Of a stretch of 64,000 nt of DNA, positions 1 through 8,171 are shown in pieces. This DNA is from Magicicada septendecula (lineage: Eukaryota > Arthropoda > Insecta > Hemiptera > Cicadidae). The position numbers were made by a program, and so were the translations under genes. The stretch is taken from the NCBI GenBank assembly GCA_034769895.1, contig JAWRYS010000709.1:1-64000 (forward strand). The letters run 5' to 3'. The first letter of the stretch is position 1. Every line of letters begins with the position of its first letter. A model generated the notes under the pieces. That model worked only from the letters and a program-made list of their open reading frames with translations. It was not told where the DNA came from and did no database searches.

Positions 1-44
1 AGTAACAAATAAATGAACATTTGATTCTATATTGTTTGATAAAT

Positions 45-66
45 ATATATTTGTAATCAAATATAT
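45..66. other. AT-rich hairpin, 9-bp perfect stem
   Basis: ATATATTTG (45-53) and CAAATATAT (58-66) pair around the loop TAAT. A second overlapping inverted repeat, ATTTGATT (19-26) with AATCAAAT (55-62), offers an alternative fold. It lies about 32 bases after AATAAA (8-13), which is where an LTR 3'-processing structure might sit. Unit 11 changes the following TATGAC to TATTAC but keeps the stem. Confidence 0.6.
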
Positions 67-223
67 GACTCAATTTGTCTAAAAAGAACTCATTGCCATT
101 AAAATAACATTCAAATTGTAAGGTAAAAACTATCCAAGTCATATTAAGAAATTTTGTAGTATATAAATGCAAATGAATCATTAAACGTTGATTGATATAT
201 CTTAATTATGTGTTTATTATTAC

Positions 224-231
224 TGGCGCCC
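224..231 (+). other. tRNA primer-binding-site-like TGGCGCCC
   Basis: TGGCGCCC is complementary to the 3' end GGGCGCCA found on lysine tRNAs and is the usual start of primer-binding sites of that class. It follows the LTR-like end ATTACT with its first T shared. Only eight bases fit; the following TGAGGTACA does not continue the lysine-tRNA match I know, so the primer may be another tRNA or the site may have decayed. It is intact in all 24 units. Confidence 0.45.
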
Positions 232-413
232 TGAGGTACAATAAAGAGTCGGTACACTGGAGTAAGTGTTATAGAGTATTAAGTAGAAATATTAATATTA
301 TCAGTGATTAAAGTAGTTTGTAAACCTTACTTCTCACATGCTCGTAGGCCAACATAATGTGCAAATTAATAATGTAAATCTTTCATAAAGGCCTATCTAG
401 TAGTGTATTACAA
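232..413 (+). other. Left internal unique stretch
   Basis: About 180 bp between TGGCGCCC and the first microsatellite. It holds an AATAAA at 240-245 and AT-rich sequence (AATATTAATATTATC) but no ORF or structured RNA that I can recognise. In a retroelement reading this is the leader after the primer-binding site. Block B differs near 381-390 (TTTAACTC instead of GTAAATC). Confidence 0.6.
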
Positions 414-448
414 CAGACACACAGACAGACAGACACACACACCGACAC
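414..448 (+). repeat. First CAGA/CACA microsatellite
   Basis: Mixed ACAG, GACA and CA repeats. Block A reads CACCGACAC near its end and block B CACAGACAC. Some block-B units (13, 16, 18, 20, 24) have GACAGGCAGAC. It forms the left border of the sub-repeat cassette. Confidence 0.9.
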
Positions 449-517
449 TTTTCGAAAAATCCCTTTTTGCATGTTTTGAGTGTAGTACAATCAGAATCTG
501 CCAATAATCTCGAACAC

Positions 518-531
518 GATTTTTTTTCCAT
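518..531 (+). repeat. Left arm of imperfect inverted repeat around the sub-repeats
   Basis: GATTTTTTTTCCAT matches the reverse complement of 1536-1549 at 13 of 14 positions. The arms lie just outside R1 and at the end of R6. The sequence is low in complexity, so this may be chance; in block B the arms change to a T-run plus GCC and GCC plus an A-run. Confidence 0.35.
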
Positions 532-591
532 CACCATACTTCCATTTCCTTAAGGAACATGGAAGTAAAAATTACCTTTGATAAAAAAACC

Positions 592-752
592 GTTGCCGGT
601 AAACTACCCTTTCCCTTAACCGATCTTCACCAAAAACAGTAGGTCTTGAGTACTCTACAAATCAGGGCTGTATGCAATACATTATTTGATTCTGATTGAA
701 TTTCCGGCTGTTATCGTTTGCCATAGAAAATACCCTTGTTAAAACATAAAAC
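592..752 (+). repeat. Sub-repeat R1 (161 bp)
   Basis: The first of six degenerate copies, phased on GTTGCNGGTAAACTACC. It has ACCAAAAACAGTAGGTCTTG, then GATTCTGATTGAATTTCC and the tail GCCATAGAAAATACCC. The preceding 23 bp (from about 569) resemble the tail of another copy, a remnant of a seventh. R1 is present in every unit. Confidence 0.93.
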
Positions 753-914
753 GTTGCAGGTAAACTACCCTTTCCATTAACAGATCTTCAATAAAAAACA
801 ATAGGTCTTGAGAACTCTACAATTTAGGGCTGTATGCGAATAATAATTTGATTCTGTTTGAATTTCCGGCTGTTATCGTTTGCCGTAGAAAATACCCTTG
901 TTAAAACATAAAAC
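753..914 (+). repeat. Sub-repeat R2 (162 bp), missing in six units
   Basis: Recognised by TTCAATAAAAAACAATAGG (five A's in other units), GCGAATAATAATTTG and the tail GCCGTAGAAAATAC. In block B it reads CTTAACCGATC and GCAAATAATAA. Most or all of R2 is absent from units 11, 17, 19, 21, 22 and 23. Confidence 0.93.
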
Positions 915-1079
915 GTTGCAGGTAAACTACCCATTTCCCTAAACCGATCTTCAACAAAATCAACAGATCTTGAGTTCTGTATAATTCAAAAAGGTATGCA
1001 GAAGAGTAGTTGATTCTGTTTTAATGTACGGCAGTTATCGTTCGTCATAAAAAAAATTACCCTTGTTAAAACATAAAAT
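915..1079 (+). repeat. Sub-repeat R3 (165 bp), missing in unit 13
   Basis: Recognised by CTAAACCGATCTTCAACAAA, AGAAGAGTAGTTGATTC and TCGTTCGTCATAAAAAAAAT. Its AGAGTAGTTGATTC and CATAAAAAAAATTACCC are shared with R5, so R3-R4 and R5-R6 behave as a ~325-bp dimer. Some block-B units read CATTTATCGATAGTC here. Confidence 0.92.
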
Positions 1080-1240
1080 GTTGCAGGTAAACTACCATAT
1101 TCCCTTAACCGATCTTCACCAAAACAAACAGGTCTTGAGAACTCTATAATTCAGGGCTGTATGCAAAACATTATTAATTCTGTTTGATTTTGCGGATATT
1201 ATCGTTTGCCATAGAAAATACCCTTGTTAAAACATAAAAC
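1080..1240 (+). repeat. Sub-repeat R4 (161 bp)
   Basis: Recognised by AACTACCATATTCCC, TGATTTTGCGGATATTATCG and the tail GCCATAGAAAATACCC. It is present in every unit. Block A reads CCAAAACAAACAGG and block B CCAAAACCAACAGG. Confidence 0.92.
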
Positions 1241-1404
1241 GTTGCTGGTAAACTACCCCTTTCCCTTAACCGATCTTCACCAAAAACAACAAGTCTTGAG
1301 AACTCTACAATTCTGGGCTGTATGCAAAAGAGTAGTTGATTCTGTTTGAATTCACGGCTGTTATCGATTGCCATAAAAAAAATTACCCTTGATTAAAAAA
1401 AACC
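1241..1404 (+). repeat. Sub-repeat R5 (164 bp)
   Basis: Recognised by GTTGCTGGTAAAC, CAACAAGTCTTG, GAATTCACGG and ATCGATTGCC. It is the closest relative of R3. It is present in every unit and has variants useful for tracing duplications: CCGAACTTC in units 12 and 15, and TTCTGTCTGAATTC in units 17, 19 and 23. Confidence 0.92.
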
Positions 1405-1549
1405 GTTGTAGGTAAACTACCCCTTCCCCACAACCGATCTTCTCCAAAAACAACCGGTCTTGAGTACTCTACAAATCAGGGTTGTATGCAAAAATTATTT
1501 GATTCTGTTTGAATTTGCGGCTGTTATCGTTTGCCATAGAAAAAAAATC
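1405..1549 (+). repeat. Sub-repeat R6 (~145 bp, 3'-truncated)
   Basis: Recognised by GTTGTAGGTAAACTACC, CCCCACAACCGATC, CAACCGGTCTTG and TTTGCGGCTGTTATCG. It ends in an A-run leading into the second microsatellite and so lacks the AAAACATAAAAC tail of R1, R2 and R4. The A-run is longer in many block-B units and there replaces CATAG. Confidence 0.92.
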
Positions 1550-1550
1550 T

Positions 1551-1586
1551 ACAGACACAAAGACACACAGATAGACAGACAGACAG
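1551..1586 (+). repeat. Second GACA microsatellite
   Basis: ACAGACACAAAGACACACAG followed by ATAGACAGACAGACAG. It forms the right border of the sub-repeat cassette. Copy number is stable except for one extra GACA in unit 10 and a 2-bp loss in unit 24. Confidence 0.9.
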
Positions 1587-1661
1587 TGTAACGCAAAATT
1601 TAAGCAATCGCAAATTTTACTAAATCAAACTATGCTGAACGCAAAGAAATATGTATGTTTT
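1587..1661 (+). other. Right internal unique stretch
   Basis: About 75 bp between the second microsatellite and the purine tract. GCAAAATTTAAGCAATCGC overlaps the short inverted match AAAATTT/AAATTTT. No ORF or known motif is evident. Confidence 0.5.
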
Positions 1662-1675
1662 AGAAAGCGGGGAGG
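1662..1675 (+). other. Polypurine-tract-like AGAAAGCGGGGAGG
   Basis: Thirteen of 14 bases are purine, and the tract ends one base before the LTR-like AGTGAAACG. This is where the plus-strand primer of an LTR retrotransposon would lie. It is conserved in all units except unit 11, where a T interrupts the G-rich end. Confidence 0.45.
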
Positions 1676-1683
1676 TAGTGAAA

Positions 1684-1701
1684 CGCCTGCACCGTTAGGC
1701 G
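1684..1701 (+). other. Small hairpin at the LTR-like 5' end
   Basis: CGCCT and AGGCG form a perfect 5-bp stem around an 8-base loop (GCACCGTT), seven bases inside the LTR-like start. It is GC-rich in an AT-rich unit and conserved in all copies. Function unknown. Confidence 0.5.
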
Positions 1702-1967
1702 GCATTACTTGAAAGAAATTAACTTGTAAAAACTGTAGAGTATAGCGGTAGGTTAGCAACGCCGGCCTTGGGGCTGACGTCTATAAGGAAGGTAATTTCA
1801 GGCTAAGTCACGTTTTGGGACATAACTATCATAAAATGTATTATTCGCTAGGATATTAAGGGTGTTTGCCAATGCTGTAAACTTTAAGTGCATGTAACAA
1901 TAGATACCGTTATGTGAGAGACAGTGATGTGTGAGTGAGATAAATAGAGACGCTAGTTTTTTTTTAG

Positions 1968-1973
1968 CACGTG
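1968..1973. promoter_or_regulatory. E-box CACGTG
   Basis: A perfect palindromic CACGTG 153 bp upstream of the TATA box and just after a T-run. CACGTG is the canonical site for bHLH factors. It is conserved in all units, but one 6-bp match alone is weak evidence of use. Confidence 0.3.
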
Positions 1974-2125
1974 GAACGCGGAAAACGTTCGACAAATCAG
2001 AAAAAGCGTCATGTGTTGCGCGGGAGGTTTTCGCTAAGGAGATTGGGCGATTTTGTATTTAGCGCTAGTTTAAACCTATGGGGTTGTTTTTCTATCGAGA
2101 CTTGGTAAGGGAAATTCAAAGCAAG

Positions 2126-2160
2126 TATAAATAATGAACTTGAAGAGAAATTAGTTAGTC
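2126..2160 (+). promoter_or_regulatory. TATA box plus initiator-like site (RNA polymerase II core promoter)
   Basis: TATAAATA (2126-2133) has its first T 31 bases before the A of TTAGTC (A at 2157), which resembles the arthropod initiator TCAGT. The spacing is right for a polymerase II promoter, and the position inside the LTR-like segment fits a U3/R boundary. Block A and units 11, 13 and 21 have TATAAATAATGA. The other block-B units have TATAAAATATGA with the same spacing (unit 12: T at 31914, A at 31945). Confidence 0.5.
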
Positions 2161-2248
2161 TTCTTCATACCGGCGAAACTACACTGAAGAGACTCGCGTA
2201 CGCTGTTTTGCGTTAACTATATAGATATGTTTTATTAGTAACTTAAAG

Positions 2249-2254
2249 AATAAA
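2249..2254 (+). terminator. Polyadenylation signal AATAAA
   Basis: AATAAA 92 bases downstream of the inferred start site. In an LTR reading it would define a short R region. It competes with the AATAAA at 2731-2736. In an AT-rich unit such hexamers can occur by chance, so assignment is tentative. Confidence 0.35.
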
Positions 2255-2548
2255 GTAAATGCGCAGAAGTAAACGGAAGTAAGGGAACGTGGTAATTGCT
2301 AACGCGAAAGTTATAAAATTTAATAAACAGTAATAAGTAAATGAGTGAATGTTCGGAGTAGTAACGAATAACTAAAAGTAAATACTGCATATAAATTTTC
2401 ATCAATCCGGTATTTTGTGGTGAGATCACTGAAGAGAGCGAATTAGTTCGGGTTAAAGTCACGACGGTATGAGATAATCGAGACGCACGCAATGCGAACT
2501 GTGTTAGATGCACTTAAGGTAAATTCAATAATACGTGTAAACCAGAGT

Positions 2549-2560
2549 GTATAATTATAC
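2549..2560. other. Perfect 12-bp palindrome GTATAATTATAC
   Basis: GTATAATTATAC is identical to its reverse complement and is conserved in all units, within the LTR-like segment. It could be a cruciform or dimer-protein site; no function is assigned. Confidence 0.5.
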
Positions 2561-2723
2561 GACATAATTGTATGTATGACCAATATGTCAAGTGTAGTGT
2601 ACATCTGTGATAAAGTGAATTAGTGCATTCATAACCAGGATTAACACGCAACAAACAGCTGCCGACGACTCACCGATCTGCAACACCTTAAGGACTACGT
2701 ACATCGGAAGGATTCTCCACGCA

Positions 2724-5447
2724 AGTAACAAATAAATGAACATTTGATTCTATATTGTTTGATAAATATATATTTGTAATCAAATATATGACTCAATTTG
2801 TCTAAAAAGAACTCATTGCCATTAAATAACATTCAAATTGTAAGGTAAAAACTATCCAAGTCATATTAAGAAATTTTGTAGTATATAAATGCAAATGAAT
2901 CATTAAACGTTGATTGATATATCTTAATTATGTGTTTATTATTACTGGCGCCCTGAGGTACAATAAAGAGTCGGTACACTGGAGTAAGTGTTATAGAGTA
3001 TTAAGTAGAAATATTAATATTATCAGTGATTAAAGTAGTTTGTAAACCTTACTTCTCACATGCTCGTAGGCCAACATAATGTGCAAATTAATAATGTAAA
3101 TCTTTCATAAAGGCCTATCTAGTAGTGTATTACAACAGACACACAGACAGACAGACACACACACCGACACTTTTCGAAAAATCCCTTTTTGCATGTTTTG
3201 AGTGTAGTACAATCAGAATCTGCAATAATCTCGAACACGATTTTTTTTCCATCACCATACTTCCATTTCCTTAAGGAACATGGAAGTAAAAATTACCTTT
3301 GATAAAAAAACCGTTGCCGGTAAACTACCCCTTTCCCTTAACCGATCTTCACCAAAAACAGTAGGTCTTGAGTACTCTACAAATCAGGGCTGTATGCAAT
3401 ACATTATTTGATTCTGATTGAATTTCCGGCTGTTATCGTTTGCCATAGAAAATACCCTTGTTAAAACATAAAACGTTGCAGGTAAACTACCCCTTTCCCT
3501 TAACAGATCTTCAATAAAAACAATAGGTCTTGAGAACTCTACAATTTAGGGCTGTATGCGAATAATAATTTGATTCTGTTTGAATTTCCGGCTGTTATCG
3601 TTTGCCGTAGAAAATACCCTTGTTAAAACATAAAACGTTGCAGGTAAACTACCCATTTCCCTAAACCGATCTTCAACAAAATCAACAGATCTTGAGTTCT
3701 GTATAATTCAAAAAGGTATGCAGAAGAGTAGTTGATTCTGTTTTAATGTACGGCAGTTATCGTTCGTCATAAAAAAAATTACCCTTGTTAAAACATAAAA
3801 TGTTGCAGGTAAACTACCATATTCCCTTAACCGATCTTCACCAAAACAAACAGGTCTTGAGAACTCTATAATTCAGGGCTGTATGCAAAACATTATTTAA
3901 TTCTGTTTGATTTTGCGGATATTATCGTTTGCCATAGAAAATACCCTTGTTAAAACATAAAACGTTGCTGGTAAACTACCCCTTTCCCTTAACCGATCTT
4001 CACCAAAAACAACAAGTCTTGAGAACTCTACAATTCTGGGCTGTATGCAAAAGAGTAGTTGATTCTGTTTGAATTCACGGCTGTTATCGATTGCCATAAA
4101 AAAAAATTACCCTTGATTAAAAAAAACCGTTGTAGGTAAACTACCCCTTCCCCACAACCGATCTTCACCAAAAACAACCGGTCTTGAGTACTCTACAAAT
4201 CAGGGTTGTATGCAAAAATTATTTGATTCTGTTTGAATTTGCGGCTGTTATCGTTTGCCATAGAAAAAAAATCTACAGACACAAAGACACACAGATAGAC
4301 AGACAGACAGTGTAACGCAAAATTTAAGCAATCGCAAATTTTACTAAATCAAACTATGCTGAACGCAAAGAAATATGTATGTTTTAGAAAGCGGGGAGGT
4401 AGTGAAACGCCTGCACCGTTAGGCGGCATTACTTGAAAGAAATTAACTTGTAAAAACTGTAGAGTATAGCGGTAGGTTAGCAACGCCGGCCTTGGGGCTG
4501 ACGTCTATAAGGAAGGTAATTTCAGGCTAAGTCACGTTTTGGGACATAACTATCATAAAATGTATTATTCGCTAGGATATTAAGGGTGTTTGCCAATGCT
4601 GTAAACTTTAAGTGCATGTAACAATAGATACCGTTATGTGAGAGACAGTGATGTGTGAGTGAGATAAATAGAGACGCTAGTTTTTTTTTAGCACGTGGAA
4701 CGCGGAAAACGTTCGACAAATCAGAAAAAGCGTCATGTGTTGCGCGGGAGGTTTTCGCTAAGGAGATTGGGCGATTTTGTATTTAGCGCTAGTTTAAACC
4801 TATGGGGTTGTTTTTCTATCGAGACTTGGTAAGGGAAATTCAAAGCAAGTATAAATAATGAACTTGAAGAGAAATTAGTTAGTCTTCTTCATACCGGCGA
4901 AACTACACTGAAGAGACTCGCGTACGCTGTTTTGCGTTAACTATATAGATATGTTTTATTAGTAACTTAAAGAATAAAGTAAATGCGCAGAAGTAAACGG
5001 AAGTAAGGGAACGTGGTAATTGCTAACGCGAAAGTTATAAAATTTAATAAACAGTAATAAGTAAATGAGTGAATGTTCGGAGTAGTAACGAATAACTAAA
5101 AGTAAATACTGCATATAAATTTTCATCAATCCGGTATTTTGTGGTGAGATCACTGAAGAGAGCGAATTAGTTCGGGTTAAAGTCACGACGGTATGAGATA
5201 ATCGAGACGCACGCAATGCGAACTGTGTTAGATGCACTTAAGGTAAATTCAATAATACGTGTAAACCAGAGTGTATAATTATACGACATAATTGTATGTA
5301 TGACCAATATGTCAAGTGTAGTGTACATCTGTGATAAAGTGAATTAGTGCATTCATAACCAGGATTAACACGCAACAAACAGCTGCCGACGACTCACCGA
5401 TCTGCAACACCTTAAGGACTACGTACATCGGAAGGATTCTCCACGCA
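2724..5447 (+). repeat. Array unit 2 (block A, six sub-repeats)
   Basis: A 2724-bp copy close to the block-A consensus. The primer-site-like TGGCGCCC starts at 2946 and the LTR-like segment starts at 4401. It has CTTAACAGATC in R2 and CTTCACC in R6, the common block-A states. Confidence 0.96.
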
Positions 5448-8171
5448 AGTAACAAATAAATGAACATTTGATTCTATATTGTTTGATAAATATATATTTG
5501 TAATCAAATATATGACTCAATTTGTCTAAAAAGAACTCATTGCCATTAAATAACATTCAAATTGTAAGGTAAAAACTATCCAAGTCATATTAAGAAATTT
5601 TGTAGTATATAAATGCAAATGAATCATTAAACGTTGATTGATATATCTTAATTATGTGTTTATTATTACTGGCGCCCTGAGGTACAATAAAGAGTCGGTA
5701 CACTGGAGTAAGTGTTATAGAGTATTAAGTAGAAATATTAATATTATCAGTGATTAAAGTAGTTTGTAAACCTTACTTCTCACATGCTCGTAGGCCAACA
5801 TAATGTGCAAATTAATAATGTAAATCTTTCATAAAGGCCTATCTAGTAGTGTATTACAACAGACACACAGACAGACAGACACACACACCGACACTTTTCG
5901 AAAAATCCCTTTTTGCATGTTTTGAGTGTAGTACAATCAGAATCTGCAATAATCTCGAACACGATTTTTTTTCCATCACCATACTTCCATTTCCTTAAGG
6001 AACATGGAAGTAAAAATTACCTTTGATAAAAAAACCGTTGCCGGTAAACTACCCCTTTCCCTTAACCGATCTTCACCAAAAACAGTAGGTCTTGAGTACT
6101 CTACAAATCAGGGCTGTATGCAATACATTATTTGATTCTGATTGAATTTCCGGCTGTTATCGTTTGCCATAGAAAATACCCTTGTTAAAACATAAAACGT
6201 TGCAGGTAAACTACCCCTTTCCCTTAACAGATCTTCAATAAAAACAATAGGTCTTGAGAACTCTACAATTTAGGGCTGTATGCGAATAATAATTTGATTC
6301 TGTTTGAATTTCCGGCTGTTATCGTTTGCCGTAGAAAATACCCTTGTTAAAACATAAAACGTTGCAGGTAAACTACCCATTTCCCTAAACCGATCTTCAA
6401 CAAAATCAACAGATCTTGAGTTCTGTATAATTCAAAAAGGTATGCAGAAGAGTAGTTGATTCTGTTTTAATGTACGGCAGTTATCGTTCGTCATAAAAAA
6501 AATTACCCTTGTTAAAACATAAAATGTTGCAGGTAAACTACCATATTCCCTTAACCGATCTTCACCAAAACAAACAGGTCTTGAGAACTCTATAATTCAG
6601 GGCTGTATGCAAAACATTATTTAATTCTGTTTGATTTTGCGGATATTATCGTTTGCCATAGAAAATACCCTTGTTAAAACATAAAACGTTGCTGGTAAAC
6701 TACCCCTTTCCCTTAACCGATCTTCACCAAAAACAACAAGTCTTGAGAACTCTACAATTCTGGGCTGTATGCAAAAGAGTAGTTGATTCTGTTTGAATTC
6801 ACGGCTGTTATCGATTGCCATAAAAAAAAATTACCCTTGATTAAAAAAAACCGTTGTAGGTAAACTACCCCTTCCCCACAACCGATCTTCACCAAAAACA
6901 ACCGGTCTTGAGTACTCTACAAATCAGGGTTGTATGCAAAAATTATTTGATTCTGTTTGAATTTGCGGCTGTTATCGTTTGCCATAGAAAAAAAATCTAC
7001 AGACACAAAGACACACAGATAGACAGACAGACAGTGTAACGCAAAATTTAAGCAATCGCAAATTTTACTAAATCAAACTATGCTGAACGCAAAGAAATAT
7101 GTATGTTTTAGAAAGCGGGGAGGTAGTGAAACGCCTGCACCGTTAGGCGGCATTACTTGAAAGAAATTAACTTGTAAAAACTGTAGAGTATAGCGGTAGG
7201 TTAGCAACGCCGGCCTTGGGGCTGACGTCTATAAGGAAGGTAATTTCAGGCTAAGTCACGTTTTGGGACATAACTATCATAAAATGTATTATTCGCTAGG
7301 ATATTAAGGGTGTTTGCCAATGCTGTAAACTTTAAGTGCATGTAACAATAGATACCGTTATGTGAGAGACAGTGATGTGTGAGTGAGATAAATAGAGACG
7401 CTAGTTTTTTTTTAGCACGTGGAACGCGGAAAACGTTCGACAAATCAGAAAAAGCGTCATGTGTTGCGCGGGAGGTTTTCGCTAAGGAGATTGGGCGATT
7501 TTGTATTTAGCGCTAGTTTAAACCTATGGGGTTGTTTTTCTATCGAGACTTGGTAAGGGAAATTCAAAGCAAGTATAAATAATGAACTTGAAGAGAAATT
7601 AGTTAGTCTTCTTCATACCGGCGAAACTACACTGAAGAGACTCGCGTACGCTGTTTTGCGTTAACTATATAGATATGTTTTATTAGTAACTTAAAGAATA
7701 AAGTAAATGCGCAGAAGTAAACGGAAGTAAGGGAACGTGGTAATTGCTAACGCGAAAGTTATAAAATTTAATAAACAGTAATAAGTAAATGAGTGAATGT
7801 TCGGAGTAGTAACGAATAACTAAAAGTAAATACTGCATATAAATTTTCATCAATCCGGTATTTTGTGGTGAGATCACTGAAGAGAGCGAATTAGTTCGGG
7901 TTAAAGTCACGACGGTATGAGATAATCGAGACGCACGCAATGCGAACTGTGTTAGATGCACTTAAGGTAAATTCAATAATACGTGTAAACCAGAGTGTAT
8001 AATTATACGACATAATTGTATGTATGACCAATATGTCAAGTGTAGTGTACATCTGTGATAAAGTGAATTAGTGCATTCATAACCAGGATTAACACGCAAC
8101 AAACAGCTGCCGACGACTCACCGATCTGCAACACCTTAAGGACTACGTACATCGGAAGGATTCTCCACGCA
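5448..8171 (+). repeat. Array unit 3 (block A, six sub-repeats)
   Basis: A 2724-bp copy with no private variant that I noticed relative to unit 2. TGGCGCCC starts at 5670; the LTR-like segment starts at 7125. Confidence 0.96.

Larger units (their letters stand above)
1..2723 (+). repeat. Array unit 1 (block A, six sub-repeats)
   Basis: Reference copy for the detailed sites annotated below. It shares TTTCCATTAAC (771-781) and CTTCTCC (1439-1445) with units 4 and 7. Compared with unit 2 it has scattered one-base indels, mostly in short homopolymers: an extra A at 101-104, an extra C at 501-502, a missing C in both R1 and R2, an extra A in R2 and a missing T near 1180. That pattern is unlike its neighbours and would fit poor consensus quality near a contig edge. 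Confidence 0.95.
1677..2946 (+). mobile_element. LTR-like segment (1270 bp), spanning the unit 1/unit 2 boundary
   Basis: It starts AGTGAAACGCC immediately after a purine tract and ends TTATTATTACT, whose last T begins TGGCGCCC. The AGT...ACT ends are inverted repeats, as in gypsy/17.6-type LTRs. Inside, in order: an E-box (1968-1973), a TATA box (2126-2133), an initiator-like site (A at 2157), AATAAA (2249-2254), a second AATAAA (2731-2736) and an AT hairpin (2768-2789). Equivalent segments: 1-224 (partial), 4401-5670, 7125-8394, 9850-11119, 12574-13843, 15298-16567, 18022-19291, 20746-22015, 23470-24739, 26198-27466, 28761-30020, 31474-32733, 34026-35294, 36751-38011, 39467-40726, 42184-43443, 44737-45996, 47453-48712, 50005-51264, 52719-53988, 55280-56538, 57825-59094, 60389-61648 and 63101-64000 (partial). 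The landmarks are visible; the LTR identity is inferred. No gag, pol or env remains. Confidence 0.5.

Noticed and set aside
1174-1374. Minus-strand 66- and 74-residue ORFs in the sub-repeats
   Set aside because: They are translations of the 160-bp sub-repeats, so similar strings recur. Sub-repeat spacing of 161, 164 and 165 bp breaks the frame between copies, and a one-base loss in unit 19 removes the ORF.
592-1549. CRISPR-like or regulatory-array reading of the six sub-repeats
   Set aside because: The copies are ~160 bp, degenerate throughout and contiguous, without short identical repeats separated by unique spacers. The context is a eukaryotic satellite.
1782-1801. Second TATA-like TATAAGG with downstream TTTCAGG
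   Set aside because: The spacing is about 15 bases, too short for a TATA/initiator pair, and it lies far upstream of the better promoter at 2126-2160.
1798-1995. Minus-strand 65-residue ORF repeated in many units
   Set aside because: Length changes in a T-run disrupt it in several units, and in others a 9-bp deletion shortens it. It reads across the E-box region and has no family resemblance.
1970-2000. Possible polymerase III B box (GTTCGACAAATC)
   Set aside because: Only the GTTCGA core fits the B-box consensus, the trailing part does not, and no A box lies at the proper distance. No tRNA fold is present.
2235-2513. Minus-strand 92-residue ORF repeated in most units
   Set aside because: It lies inside the LTR-like segment over the AATAAA signal. 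A single extra T (GTTCGG to GTTTCGG) shifts it to 64 residues in nine block-B units, with no sign of frame constraint. No domain is recognisable.
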